Positions 16,737-25,721 of a stretch of DNA of 64,000 bases are shown here, in pieces. Location: positions 46,717-110,716 of the forward strand of contig DASYCE010000025.1 in the NCBI GenBank assembly GCA_036500345.1, in the 5' to 3' direction. Numbering within the stretch: the stretch's first letter is position 1; each line of letters opens with the position of its first letter. Origin of the DNA: Gemmatimonadales bacterium (GTDB lineage: Bacteria; Gemmatimonadota; Gemmatimonadetes; Gemmatimonadales; GWC2-71-9). The notes under the pieces are model-generated. The model saw nothing but the letters and a program-made list of their open reading frames with translations, did not search any database and was not told where the DNA came from. Made by a program: the position numbers and the translations under genes.

Positions 16737-18518
16737 ATGCCGCCGATTACCGTCGCGCTGTGTCAGTTCCGGCCGACCAAGGGATCGTTGTCAGCGAACC
16801 TCGATACGATCGAGCGGGTGCTTCGCGCCGCGGCTGCCGCCCCTTTCGTTCCCGACGTGCTGATCTTCTCCGAAGCCTCGCTAACCGGCTACTTCCTCGA
16901 AGGCGGCGTGCGTGAACTCGCGCTCACCGCGCACGAGGTCTTCGCCGCACTCCAGGAGCGGCATGCCCGGAGCGGTGCCCCCCCAGTGGAGATCTGCCTC
17001 GGTTGCTACGAGCTGTTTGAGGAGCGGCTGCACAATTCCGCAATCTGGGTCGCTCTTGGCGGCTCCGATCCCGGCATTCGACACGTGCATCGCAAGGTCT
17101 TCCTGCCGACATACGGGGTCTTCGACGAAGAGCGATTCGTCGAAGCGGGGCGAGAGGTCCGGGCGTTCGAGGCACGGATCGGTCGTGTGGCGATGCTGGT
17201 GTGCGAGGATGCCTGGCACTCGATCACGGGAACGCTGGCGGCACTCGATGGCGCACAGCTGATAGCGGTGGTGTCGGCGTCGCCGGCACGTGGTCTGGAG
17301 CCGAGCGCGCTGCATCCGGGCCAGCCGGGTTCGCTGGCACGATGGGACAGCATTGCGGAGGGGATCGCCGGAGAGCACGGCGTCTTCGTCGCGCTGACGC
17401 AGCTGGTCGGTTTCGAAGGGGGGAAGGGATTCCCCGGTGGTTCAGTGGTGGCAGCGCCGAGCGGTACCATCATCGCGAGAGCGCCGATTTTCGAAGAGGC
17501 AATGGTCCCGGCGACGATCGACTTCGACGAGATCGTGCGGGTTCGATCGGCATCGCCGCTGCTCGCCGATCTCGAACTCAAGTTGCCACACCTCCTCTCC
17601 AGTTTTGACGCTCGGCGAGTCGCGAAGCGGTCGCCGCGAGACGATGCGGAGCGCGCGACTGCCGTCGCACCGAATCGCACCGGCGCGGCCGGCGTCGTGG
17701 GACCGTCGCTAGCGATCGACCCATCGCTGACTCGCCGATGGCTGGTCGAATTCCTTCGCGACGAAGTGACGCGCAGCCGCGGATTCCATCGCGCCGTGGT
17801 GGCGATTTCCGGCGGGATCGACAGTGCGGTCGTGGCGCATCTTGCGGTCGAGGCGTTCGGTGCTGAAAACGTTGTCGGTCTTCGACTCCCGTACCGGACG
17901 TCGAGTCCCGATTCGCTGGCCGACGCACGCTGTCTCGCATCTGCGCTTGGCATCGAGGAGCAGACGATCGACATCAGCGCGGCGGTCGACGGTTACGCTG
18001 CAGCCAGTGCGATGGCGCCGACGCCGCGGCGCCTCGGCAACGTGATGGCGAGAGTCCGGATGGCGGCGCTGTTCGATGTCGGTGCCGCGCGCGATGCGTT
18101 GCCGCTCGGCACCGGCAACAAGACCGAGCGACTCCTCGGATACTTCACCTGGCACGCCGATGATGCTCCACCGGTCAATCCGATCGGCGACCTCTTCAAG
18201 ACCCAGGTTCGGGCGCTGGCGCGGGCGCTCGGCGTCCCGCAATCGATCATCGACAAGCCCGCTTCTGCGGACCTGATCGCGGGCCAGACCGACGAGGGTG
18301 ATTTCGGCATCACCTACGATCGCGCCGACCCGATCCTCGAACTCCTCCTGCGCGGACACGATGACGCCGAGATCGCGTCGGCGGGATTCACGACGGAGGA
18401 GATCGCGCTGGTGCGGAAGCGCCTTGACGGCACACACTGGAAGCGGCGGATGCCGAGCGTGGCGATGGTGTCGCAGACCGCGATCGGCGAATACTACCTC
18501 CGCCCGCTCGACTACTGA
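16737..18518 (+). CDS. nadE: Glutamine-dependent NAD+ synthetase
   Basis: A 593-residue two-domain enzyme that amidates nicotinate adenine dinucleotide to NAD+ using ammonia from glutamine. The N-terminal nitrilase-like glutaminase has the triad Glu46 (FSEASLTGY), Lys120 (HRKVFLPTYG) and Cys156 (LVCEDAWHS). The C-terminal synthetase has the PP-loop SGGIDSA (358-364), GTGNKTERLLGYFT and DLIAGQTDEGDFG. The start at 16737 is set by the conserved MPPITVALCQ strand; the preceding sequence is a palindrome rather than a ribosome site, so the message may be leaderless. Confidence 0.95.
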   Translation: MPPITVALCQFRPTKGSLSANLDTIERVLRAAAAAPFVPDVLIFSEASLTGYFLEGGVRELALTAHEVFAALQERHARSGAPPVEICLGCYELFEERLHNSAIWVALGGSDPGIRHVHRKVFLPTYGVFDEERFVEAGREVRAFEARIGRVAMLVCEDAWHSITGTLAALDGAQLIAVVSASPARGLEPSALHPGQPGSLARWDSIAEGIAGEHGVFVALTQLVGFEGGKGFPGGSVVAAPSGTIIARAPIFEEAMVPATIDFDEIVRVRSASPLLADLELKLPHLLSSFDARRVAKRSPRDDAERATAVAPNRTGAAGVVGPSLAIDPSLTRRWLVEFLRDEVTRSRGFHRAVVAISGGIDSAVVAHLAVEAFGAENVVGLRLPYRTSSPDSLADARCLASALGIEEQTIDISAAVDGYAAASAMAPTPRRLGNVMARVRMAALFDVGAARDALPLGTGNKTERLLGYFTWHADDAPPVNPIGDLFKTQVRALARALGVPQSIIDKPASADLIAGQTDEGDFGITYDRADPILELLLRGHDDAEIASAGFTTEEIALVRKRLDGTHWKRRMPSVAMVSQTAIGEYYLRPLDY

Positions 18519-18575
18519 CGTTGATGGACACCGCGAGTGCTTGCACCGCGAACCACTGCCTACCGCGGAGCCCGA

Positions 18576-19049
18576 ATGCACGCCGCACTCCCTGAATCCC
18601 GGTCGATGTCGTACTCGCGTGGCGAGATCTCGACGCTCGTCATGCCGCACATGGCCAATCTTCTCGGCGATCTGTTCGGCGGGAACCTCATGGCGCTGGT
18701 CGATCAGGCCGCGGCAATCGCCGCGATCCGGCATTCCGGGGGCCCGGCGGTCACCGCCTCGATTCATCAGGTCAATTTCCGTGAGCGGATCCCGATCGGC
18801 TCACTGGTGACTTGCCGCTCGACCGTGGACTTCGTGGGGAATTCGTCGATGGACATCACGGTGGAGGTGTACGCCGAGATGCCGAGTACCGGCGAACGGC
18901 GCAGCACCCACACTGCGCACGTCGTCTTCGTCGCGATTGACGAACACGGCTCCCCGAAGCGAGTTCCGCGACTGATCCCCGCCACCGAGGAAGAGAAGGA
19001 GCGCTACGCCGCGGCTGAGCAGTACCGGAAGGATCACGCGACCCGGTGA
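18576..19049 (+). CDS. Hot-dog fold acyl-CoA thioesterase (YciA type)
   Basis: A 157-residue single hot-dog thioesterase. LVMPHMANLLGDLFGGNLMALVDQAAAIAA is the central helix region of the YciA/BACH family, with the catalytic Asp in LVDQAA, and SIHQVNFRERIPIGSLV the following strands. It should hydrolyse fatty or short acyl-CoAs in the cytoplasm. ATG 18576 is chosen for GGAG (18567-18570) five bases upstream. Its stop overlaps the patatin gene start. Confidence 0.88.
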   Translation: MHAALPESRSMSYSRGEISTLVMPHMANLLGDLFGGNLMALVDQAAAIAAIRHSGGPAVTASIHQVNFRERIPIGSLVTCRSTVDFVGNSSMDITVEVYAEMPSTGERRSTHTAHVVFVAIDEHGSPKRVPRLIPATEEEKERYAAAEQYRKDHATR

Positions 19050-19873
19050 CGCCGATGCAGGTGGTCATGGTCCTCGGCGGCGGCGGCGCCAAGACGGCGG
19101 CGCACGTCGGCGCGGCGCGCGCGCTGCGGGATGCCGGGATCACACCGGTGCACTGGATCGGCACCTCGATGGGCGCGGTGATGGCGGCGGCGCTCGCCGC
19201 GGGCGAGACCCCGGAGGCGCTGCTTGAACGGGTCACCGCCGTGCGGCGTGCCGACGTGCTGCACAATGACTGGGGCGGGTTCCTTCGGGGGATCTGGGCG
19301 CCGGCGATCCTCAAGCCGGAGCCGGTCAGACGGCTGATCGAATCGCTGGTCCCGGCGAGGACGTTCGCGGCACTCCCCGCGCCGTGTACCGTGACCGCGG
19401 TCGACATCGCCACAGGCGCCGAAGTGGCGTTTGGCGCGGGCGGTGAGGATGCGCCGCTGATTGACGCCCTCGCAGCAGCGTGCGCGCTCCCACCGTATTT
19501 TCCCCCGGTGGAGGTGAACGGGCGCCGATTCTACGACGGTGGAATTCGCGCTCCGGTCCCGATCGATTGTGCGGCCGGTATCGAGTGCAATGCGGTGATC
19601 GCGATCGACACCGCGCCGGGGTTCGACGAACACGGTGAGCGAGTCGAGGTTCCGCCACCACTGATTGCGGCCGCCGATACTGCGATGGGATGGTTGATGG
19701 CGGGTACGGTGGCTTTGCAGCGTGAACGCTGGGCCGCGATTCCGGGGAGGCCGCCGCTGATCTGGCTTCGTCCCGTGACCGATCGCGGCGCGATGTTCGC
19801 GGCTGACCGCACCGCGGCGTACGCCGAAGCCGGGTATCGCGAGATGACCAAGGTGCTCGAGGAGATGTCATGA
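19046..19873 (+). CDS. Patatin-like phospholipase / lysophospholipase (RssA-like)
   Basis: A 275-residue patatin-fold serine hydrolase. The oxyanion GGGGAKTAAHVG, nucleophile Ser41 in GTSMG and catalytic Asp164 in YDGG complete the Ser-Asp dyad. No signal peptide, so cytoplasmic, as for RssA/YchK proteins. Start is GTG 19046 overlapping the thioesterase stop; ATG 19055 is an alternative. Co-translation with a thioesterase fits lipid turnover. Confidence 0.88.
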   Translation: MTPMQVVMVLGGGGAKTAAHVGAARALRDAGITPVHWIGTSMGAVMAAALAAGETPEALLERVTAVRRADVLHNDWGGFLRGIWAPAILKPEPVRRLIESLVPARTFAALPAPCTVTAVDIATGAEVAFGAGGEDAPLIDALAAACALPPYFPPVEVNGRRFYDGGIRAPVPIDCAAGIECNAVIAIDTAPGFDEHGERVEVPPPLIAAADTAMGWLMAGTVALQRERWAAIPGRPPLIWLRPVTDRGAMFAADRTAAYAEAGYREMTKVLEEMS

Positions 19874-20298
19874 CTGACGCCGTGATCCGCTATTTCAGCG
19901 TGGAGCAGGCCAACGCGACCTTGCCGCTGGTTCGGCGCATCGTCAGCGACATGCTGCAATTGCACCCACGATGGCGCGCGGCGGTCGCCGCTTTTGAATC
20001 GGCGCAGGCCGGCGTATCGTCGGCGGGCGAAACCGACGAGGCAAAGGCGCAGCGGCTGGAGGCGGGCCGGCTTGCCGGTGAGATCGAGGCGTGCCTCGAC
20101 GAACTCGAACAGGTCGGCTGTGTGTTCAAGGGGTTCGACGCCGGGCTGGTCGATTTTCCGGCCCAGGTTGACGGCCGCGACGTGTATCTCTGCTGGCAAT
20201 ACGATGAGCCTCGCGTGGAGCACTGGCACGAGCTCGACAGCGGGTACGCCGGTCGCCAGCCTCTCGATCCCTTTCATTTCCCGGTGACCACGCAATGA
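19870..20298 (+). CDS. DUF2203 family protein
   Basis: A 142-residue protein whose opening YFSVEQANATLPLVRRIVSDML and central GCVFKGFDAGLVDFPAQVDGRDVYLCWQYDEPRVEHWHE match the DUF2203 family, of unknown function. It is compact, helical then beta, with no membrane segment. It overlaps the genes on both sides by four bases, so it belongs to the operon running from 18576 to 21997. Confidence 0.85.
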   Translation: MTDAVIRYFSVEQANATLPLVRRIVSDMLQLHPRWRAAVAAFESAQAGVSSAGETDEAKAQRLEAGRLAGEIEACLDELEQVGCVFKGFDAGLVDFPAQVDGRDVYLCWQYDEPRVEHWHELDSGYAGRQPLDPFHFPVTTQ

Positions 20299-20759
20299 TG
20301 AGCGGCATCTGGCATTTCCTGCACTACCTCGCCTTTACCGCCTGGCTCGGCGGCGCGTTGTCGGTGATGGTCTCGGGGATCGCGATGAAGCGGATGGATC
20401 GTGCACTCTGGGGAGCGGTCGTCGATGTACAGGCGGCGGTCTATCGCACGCTGATCGGTCCCGGCGCGATCGTGGTGATCGGATCCGGCATCGTGATGAC
20501 GATGGAGATGTACAACGGCCTGTCGAGCGGGCAGGCAGGGCCGTGGCTCGGCACGATGCAGGCCGCCGGGATCGTGGGGCCGTTGATCACGCTCCTGGGC
20601 TCGATGCCGGCTGCCATGAAGTTGTCGAGAATCGAGCCGCTCGGCTCCCAGGCTGCCGCGTTCGATGCATTGCGTGTCCGACTCGCCATCACCGGGTCGA
20701 TCGGCGGAACGCTCGGACTGATCGCCCTCCTCGCCGGCGCCTTCTACCAGCACGTATGA
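20295..20759 (+). CDS. Small four-helix integral membrane protein
   Basis: A 154-residue inner-membrane protein with hydrophobic helices near residues 5-28, 52-72, 85-105 and 130-152. The opening FLHYLAFTAWLGGALSVMV, with a His in helix 1, resembles DUF2269/CopD-like four-helix proteins. Role unknown. Overlapping starts and stops put it in the same operon as the DUF2203 and aminotransferase genes. Confidence 0.78.
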   Translation: MMSGIWHFLHYLAFTAWLGGALSVMVSGIAMKRMDRALWGAVVDVQAAVYRTLIGPGAIVVIGSGIVMTMEMYNGLSSGQAGPWLGTMQAAGIVGPLITLLGSMPAAMKLSRIEPLGSQAAAFDALRVRLAITGSIGGTLGLIALLAGAFYQHV

Positions 20760-21997
20760 CCGTTTCGCGCCGCGATCTGCTGCGGATCGCGGCGGCGTTT
20801 CCCGCCTTTGGCGGCATCGCCCGCGCGTCGATCCCCGTTCCGCGCAACCTCGCACTTCCGCACAATCCGTTGCCCGACGACGAGGCTGCGTGGGAGCGGA
20901 TCAAGGGACAATTCGTCATCGACGGGTTGCACCTGAACACCGGGACGTACGGTGCCTGTCCGCTGCCGGTGCTCGATGCGACGATCGAACACCTCCGGGC
21001 ATTCGAACGGATCATCGGACAGGAACCGATCGGCTATCCCGCGGTCAAGCGCGACCTGGAGACATTCATCGGCGCGTGGCCGGGAAGTGTCGCCGTGCTG
21101 CGCAACACGACTGAAGCGATGAACAACGCCGCTGCCGGACTCGATCTTGCGCCCGGTGACGAAGTCCTTTCGACGACGCACGAACATATCGGCGGCCGCT
21201 GCTGCTGGGAGTTGCTCGCGAAGCGACGGGGGATTGTCTACCGGACCTTTGCACCGCCGCTCGATCCCGCATCGCCCGACGAACTCGTGCAGGCATGGCA
21301 AGCGCAGGTCACGCCGCGCACGCGCGTTCTGTCGATCTCGCACGTCCTCTTCAGTACCGGGATGATCCAGCCAGTGGCGGAGCTGGTGCGGTGGGCGCGG
21401 CCGCGCGGCATCGTCACCGTGATCGACGGCGCCCATCCCCCCGGCATGCTGCAGACCAACCTGCAGGCGATCGACGCCGACTTCTACGCCACCTCCACGC
21501 ACAAGTGGCTGCTGGCGCCGAAAGGGACCGGCCTGCTGGTGGTCCGTCCCGATCGCATCGCAACGACATGGCCACTGATCGGCTCCGGCGACTGGAGCGC
21601 GACCGACATCCGGCGCTTCGAAGATGTCGGCACGACCAATACTTCACTCGTCGCGGGGATGCAGGCGGCGGTCGCGTTTCAGAATACCATCGGCCGGGCG
21701 GCGATCGAAACGCGAACCCGGTGGCTGGCAACGCGGCTCTACGATGCGCTTGCCACGCTTCCCCGCGTCCGGCTCGTCTCGCCGCGGGCGGCATCGCTGC
21801 GGAGCGCGATGGTGTCGTTCAAGATGGATGGCACCACAGCCGAAGCGTTGCAGGGATACCTCGGCGCCTCGCGGATCCGGACGCGACGCGTCTCGGAATT
21901 CGGCTACGAATACCTCCGCCTCAGCACCCACATCTACGTGCTCGCTCGCGACGTCGATCGCACCGTCGAACTGCTGCGCGGTGCGCCGGCGCGATGA
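20756..21997 (+). CDS. Tat-exported class V aminotransferase-like PLP enzyme
   Basis: A 413-residue PLP-fold protein of the isopenicillin N epimerase/cysteine desulfurase-like class. The N-terminus SRRDLLRIAAAFPAFGGIARA is a twin-arginine signal, so the folded enzyme with its cofactor would be exported to the periplasm. LNTGTYGACP, NTTEAMNNAA, VIDGAHPPGM (PLP-contacting Asp) and the Schiff-base lysine in STHKWLLAPKG are all present. It ends the operon; a minus-strand DNA-repair gene converges on it. The reaction is not predictable beyond PLP chemistry. Confidence 0.85.
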   Translation: MTVSRRDLLRIAAAFPAFGGIARASIPVPRNLALPHNPLPDDEAAWERIKGQFVIDGLHLNTGTYGACPLPVLDATIEHLRAFERIIGQEPIGYPAVKRDLETFIGAWPGSVAVLRNTTEAMNNAAAGLDLAPGDEVLSTTHEHIGGRCCWELLAKRRGIVYRTFAPPLDPASPDELVQAWQAQVTPRTRVLSISHVLFSTGMIQPVAELVRWARPRGIVTVIDGAHPPGMLQTNLQAIDADFYATSTHKWLLAPKGTGLLVVRPDRIATTWPLIGSGDWSATDIRRFEDVGTTNTSLVAGMQAAVAFQNTIGRAAIETRTRWLATRLYDALATLPRVRLVSPRAASLRSAMVSFKMDGTTAEALQGYLGASRIRTRRVSEFGYEYLRLSTHIYVLARDVDRTVELLRGAPAR

Positions 21998-22003
21998 ATG
22001 GGA

Positions 22004-22678
22004 TCAGCGCGTCATGCCGGTCCGACACGACGATCGCACCGGACACCGATCGCAGTGCATCACTCGCGCAGTGCAGACCAGCGCGCCGAGTTCCATCAAC
22101 GCCTGATTGGTGGTCCATGCCGGAAGACCGGCGCGGGAGAGCAGCGCGCGTGCGGTCGCCTGGAGGCGGCGCTCGCCGCTGGCGCCGCGCGGAAGCCGTG
22201 GGTGAAACGCACGGCGGAGCACCCGTGACACATTGGTATCGATCGCCGGTTCGGCGCGCTCGTAGGCAAAGCTCGCCACGGCGCCCGCCGTGTACGTGCC
22301 GACCCCCGGAAGCGTCCGCAGGACAGCAGGGTCGCGCGGAACGACCCCGTCATGCCGCTCCACGACATCGCGCGCGGTACGGTGCAGGTTCGCGGCGCGC
22401 CGATAATAGCCAAGGCCGTCCCATGCTTCGCGGACCCGGCGGGGGGACGCGGCGGCAAGCGCGTGGATCGTCGGAAAACGGTCGAGGAACTCGACCCAGA
22501 ATGTGGCGACGCGAGCGACCTGCGTCTGCTGGAGCATGACTTCCGACACGAGGATGCGGTACGGGTCACGTGTGCGGCGCCACGGCAGGTCGCGTCCGTG
22601 ACGCCGAAACCATCGCACCAGGGCGCGGCGGAATTGCAACCGTTGCACGCGTGCGTCGAGGATGGACTTTCTGGGCAC
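22004..22678 (-). CDS. mutY: A/G-specific adenine glycosylase, short form without C-terminal domain
   Basis: A 224-residue HhH-GPD glycosylase removing adenine mispaired with guanine or 8-oxoguanine. Catalytic Glu46 (VSEVMLQQTQV) and Asp147 (AIDTNVSRVL), the HhH motif LPGVGTYTAGAV and the iron-sulfur cysteines 202, 209, 212 and 218 are intact. The protein stops six residues after the last cysteine, so the usual Nudix-like C-terminal domain that recognises 8-oxoguanine is absent. GTG 22678 is the preferred start; TATCTT at 22692-22687 gives a -10 element close to it. Divergent from mlaE. Confidence 0.85.
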   Translation of the reverse strand: MPRKSILDARVQRLQFRRALVRWFRRHGRDLPWRRTRDPYRILVSEVMLQQTQVARVATFWVEFLDRFPTIHALAAASPRRVREAWDGLGYYRRAANLHRTARDVVERHDGVVPRDPAVLRTLPGVGTYTAGAVASFAYERAEPAIDTNVSRVLRRAFHPRLPRGASGERRLQATARALLSRAGLPAWTTNQALMELGALVCTARVMHCDRCPVRSSCRTGMTR

Positions 22679-22729
22679 CGCAGGGCAAGATAAAGGTTCA
22701 ATGATGAATCGTCGAGCAGGCGCATCCCG

Positions 22730-23521
22730 ATGAGAATGCCGTTCAGCCGCCTGCTCCGCCGGGCCGGGCACGCGGTCGTCGATGCATTCGCCGATCTCGG
22801 CCGCTTCTCGCGCATGCTCGTCGACATGGCCCGCGGCCTGGTCGAATGGCGGGTCTGGCTGCCGCGCACCGTCGATGAAGCGTGGAGCATCGGCGGCGGC
22901 TCGCTCTTCATCGTCGTGCTGATCTCGTCATTCACCGGTGCGGTGACGGCGCTGCAGGCCGGCTACCAGTTCACCGGCAACGTGCCGGTCTATGTCGTCG
23001 GATCGCTCGTCACCGAATCGGTGGTGCTCGAACTCGGACCCGTCCTCGTCGGACTGATCCTCGCCGGGCGCGTCGGGGCGCGCTACGCCGCCGAACTCGG
23101 CACCATGCGCGTCACCGAGCAGATCGACGCGCTCGAATCGCTCGGCCGGTCGCCGGCGAGCTACCTGCTGCTGCCGCGCGTGCTCGGCTGCCTGCTGATG
23201 ATTCCGATGCTGGTGATCTTCGCCGATATCATCGCCGTCTTCTCGGGGTGGTTCATCGCAGCGCATTCGAGCATCTCCATTTCAGCGGAGGACTTCACCT
23301 ACGGATCGCGCGCGTACTGGCATGTCTTCGACGGCTGGTACTCGGTGATCAAGGGCTTCTTCTTCGCCGGCGCGATCGGACTGATCTCCTGCTATCGCGG
23401 CTTCACCACCCGGCACGGCGCCGAGGGCGTGGGCAAGTCGACCACCGGCGCGGTGGTGTCGAGTTCGGTGCTGATCCTCCTGCTCGACACGCTCCTGGCC
23501 AAGCTGCTGCTCACGACATGA
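22730..23521 (+). CDS. mlaE: MlaE-type ABC permease (outer-membrane lipid asymmetry)
   Basis: A 263-residue inner-membrane permease of the MlaE/YrbE family with about five to six helices. The hallmark ELGPVLVGLILAGRVGARYAAELG (shortened: LGPVL..LI.AGR.GA..AAELG.M) and TEQIDALESLGRSP are conserved, as is the C-terminal GVGKSTTGAVVSS. With MlaF and MlaD it moves phospholipids between inner and outer membranes. It overlaps mlaF by four bases. Confidence 0.93.
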   Translation: MRMPFSRLLRRAGHAVVDAFADLGRFSRMLVDMARGLVEWRVWLPRTVDEAWSIGGGSLFIVVLISSFTGAVTALQAGYQFTGNVPVYVVGSLVTESVVLELGPVLVGLILAGRVGARYAAELGTMRVTEQIDALESLGRSPASYLLLPRVLGCLLMIPMLVIFADIIAVFSGWFIAAHSSISISAEDFTYGSRAYWHVFDGWYSVIKGFFFAGAIGLISCYRGFTTRHGAEGVGKSTTGAVVSSSVLILLLDTLLAKLLLTT

Positions 23522-24279
23522 TCGAAGTCCGTCATCTGGCGAAGCGGTTCGGGTCGCAGGTCGTACTCGACGACGTCAATCTCGTCGTCGAGGAAGGGGA
23601 GACGCTTGCGCTGCTCGGACCTTCGGGCACCGGCAAGAGCGTGCTGCTCAAGTCGATCATCGGGCTGGTCCGCCCCGAGCGCGGCGAGGTCGTCGTCGAC
23701 GGCCAGCACGTGGCGAAGCTCAAGCGCGACGAGCTGGCGAAGTTGCGCGCCACGATCGGGTACGTCTTCCAGAACGGCGCGCTCTTCGACTCGATGGATG
23801 TCTTCGAGAACATCCGGCTGGGGCTCACCAATCCGCGCGAATTCGACGACATCGAATACGCGCGCGAGCGGGCGGTCGAGTGCCTGCGGCTGGTCAACCT
23901 CAAGACCGACACGTTGAAGGTGATGCCGGCGGATCTCTCGGGCGGGATGCGCAAGCGCGTCGGCATCGCGCGCGCCATCGCGGGGAAGCCGAAATACGTG
24001 CTGTACGACGAGCCGACGTCCGGGCTCGATCCGGTCAACGCCGACGTCATCGATGCACTGGTGAAGCGCCTCGAGGACGAACTCGGTGTCACCAGCATCA
24101 CGGTGACGCACGACGTGCGCGGCGCCTTTCGCACGGCGGACCGCATCGCGCTGCTGACGCATGGCAAGATCGTGGCGATCGGCCCGCCGGATGAATTCCG
24201 CGAATCGCAGGTGCCCGACGTCAAGGCGTTTCTCGAACGGGACTTCGAGACCAACCTTCCGAACGGAACGGCCTCATGA
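23518..24279 (+). CDS. mlaF: MlaF-type ABC transporter ATP-binding protein
   Basis: A 253-residue ATPase partner of MlaE. Walker A GPSGTGKS, VFQNGALFDSMDVFENI (typical of MlaF), signature LSGGMRKRVGIARAI, Walker B YVLYDEPTSGLDP and the switch VTHD are present. It starts at ATG 23518 inside the mlaE stop and overlaps mlaD by four bases. Confidence 0.94.
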   Translation: MIEVRHLAKRFGSQVVLDDVNLVVEEGETLALLGPSGTGKSVLLKSIIGLVRPERGEVVVDGQHVAKLKRDELAKLRATIGYVFQNGALFDSMDVFENIRLGLTNPREFDDIEYARERAVECLRLVNLKTDTLKVMPADLSGGMRKRVGIARAIAGKPKYVLYDEPTSGLDPVNADVIDALVKRLEDELGVTSITVTHDVRGAFRTADRIALLTHGKIVAIGPPDEFRESQVPDVKAFLERDFETNLPNGTAS

Positions 24280-25157
24280 ATTCGTATGAGAAGGAAGCCG
24301 CGGTCGGCGGCCTTGTCTTCCTCGCGGTGGCGGGCTTCGTGGCCGGAGCGATCTGGTTGCGCGGCAAGACGCCGGGGAAGGATGACATCTACGTGGCGTA
24401 CAGCGACGTCGCGACGCTCAAGGATGCGTCGTCGGTGCGCATTTCCGGCGCGCAGGTCGGGCGCGTCGACGGGATCTCGTATGTCGCGCCCGGCAAGGTC
24501 ATCGTGGGGCTCAAGTTCGACAAGCACGACCACATCCAGGTGACCACCGGTGCGAAGGCGGTCGTGACCGCGGTCGGCGTGCTCGGCGACTACATGATCG
24601 TCTTTGATCCCGGCACCGGGGCCGCGGTCCCTCGCGGCGACACCATCCAGGGGACCATGGCCAGCGGCGTGATGGACAAGGCCAACGCCCTCGCAGAGAA
24701 GGCAGCGGAGACGATGTCGCGGATCGATGCGATGCTCGACACGCAGGTCATCGCCGACCTGCGGCACACGCTCCGCTCCGCCGACCGGATGATGACCTTT
24801 CTCGCCGATACGGCGCATGGACCGACCTCGAAGCTCGGACCAACGCTCGCCGGATTGCAGCAGGCGACGGCGCGCTTCGACACGACGCTCGCGGGGATCG
24901 ATCCGAGGATGCTCCAGTCGCGGCTCGATTCGACGATGCATTCCGCCGGCAGCGCCGCCGACCGCCTCGCTGCGATGGCGGCTCGCAGCGATTCACTCCT
25001 CGCGCGGATTCAGAGCGGACAGGGCACGATGGGGAAGCTGATCAGTGATACCGCGCTCTACGGCGACCTGCGCAAGACGATGCAGTCGATGACCGACCTG
25101 CTCAACGACATCCGCAAGAATCCCGGCAAGGTCGGGGTCACTGTCAAGATCTTCTGA
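24276..25157 (+). CDS. mlaD: MlaD-type MCE domain lipid-binding protein
   Basis: A 293-residue membrane-anchored protein: a single N-terminal helix (GGLVFLAVAGFVAGAIWL), then one MCE domain (about 38-130, VAYSDVATLKDASSVRISGAQVG region), then about 160 residues of helical sequence with repeated Met/Asp/Leu heptads (RSADRMMTFLADT, SRLDSTMHSAGSAADRL). The long helical tail probably forms the coiled periplasmic needle that contacts the MCE hexamer. Last of the mlaEFD trio; folE follows after nine bases. Confidence 0.92.
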   Translation: MNSYEKEAAVGGLVFLAVAGFVAGAIWLRGKTPGKDDIYVAYSDVATLKDASSVRISGAQVGRVDGISYVAPGKVIVGLKFDKHDHIQVTTGAKAVVTAVGVLGDYMIVFDPGTGAAVPRGDTIQGTMASGVMDKANALAEKAAETMSRIDAMLDTQVIADLRHTLRSADRMMTFLADTAHGPTSKLGPTLAGLQQATARFDTTLAGIDPRMLQSRLDSTMHSAGSAADRLAAMAARSDSLLARIQSGQGTMGKLISDTALYGDLRKTMQSMTDLLNDIRKNPGKVGVTVKIF

Positions 25158-25166
25158 GGAGTTGCC

Positions 25167-25721
25167 GTGAGCATCAAGGAACACGTTCGCGCGATCCTGC
25201 TTGACCTCGGAGAGGACCCCGACCGTCCGGGACTGGCGCGGACTCCGGAACGGGTGGAGAAGGCGCTGCAGTTCATGACGCAGGGCTACCACCAGAGCGC
25301 GGGTGCCGTGATCGGCGGCGCGCTGTTCCAGGACTGTCATCGCAACATGGTGCTGGTCCGCGACATCGAGTTCTACTCGCTCTGCGAACATCACCTCCTG
25401 CCGTTCTTCGGCAAGGCGCACGTCGCCTATATCCCCAACGGGAAGATCGTCGGGTTGTCGAAGATGGCGCGCGTGGTCGATGTATTTGCCCGCCGCCTCC
25501 AGGTGCAGGAACGAATGACCGACCAGATCGTCGCCGCGCTCGAGGAAGAGTTGCACCCGTCCGGTGTCGGCGTGGTGCTCGAAGCGGCCCATCTCTGCAT
25601 GATGATGCGCGGCGTCGAGAAGCAGGGATCGAGCACCACGACCTCGGCGATGCGCGGGTCGTTCCTCGAGGATCCGCGCACCCGCGAGGAGTTTCTTCGA
25701 CTGGTGCATGCCAGCCGATGA
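25167..25721 (+). CDS. folE: GTP cyclohydrolase I
   Basis: A 184-residue enzyme converting GTP to dihydroneopterin triphosphate, the first step of folate synthesis. [10 protein letters not shown], the zinc ligands Cys73 and His76 ([10 protein letters not shown]) and Cys144 (AHLCMMMRG), and [15 protein letters not shown] are characteristic. GTG start with GAGGAG upstream. The stop overlaps rnz. Located after mlaD and probably read from the same transcript. Confidence 0.95.
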   Translation: MSIKEHVRAILLDLGEDPDRPGLARTPERVEKALQFMTQGYHQSAGAVIGGALFQDCHRNMVLVRDIEFYSLCEHHLLPFFGKAHVAYIPNGKIVGLSKMARVVDVFARRLQVQERMTDQIVAALEEELHPSGVGVVLEAAHLCMMMRGVEKQGSSTTTSAMRGSFLEDPRTREEFLRLVHASR

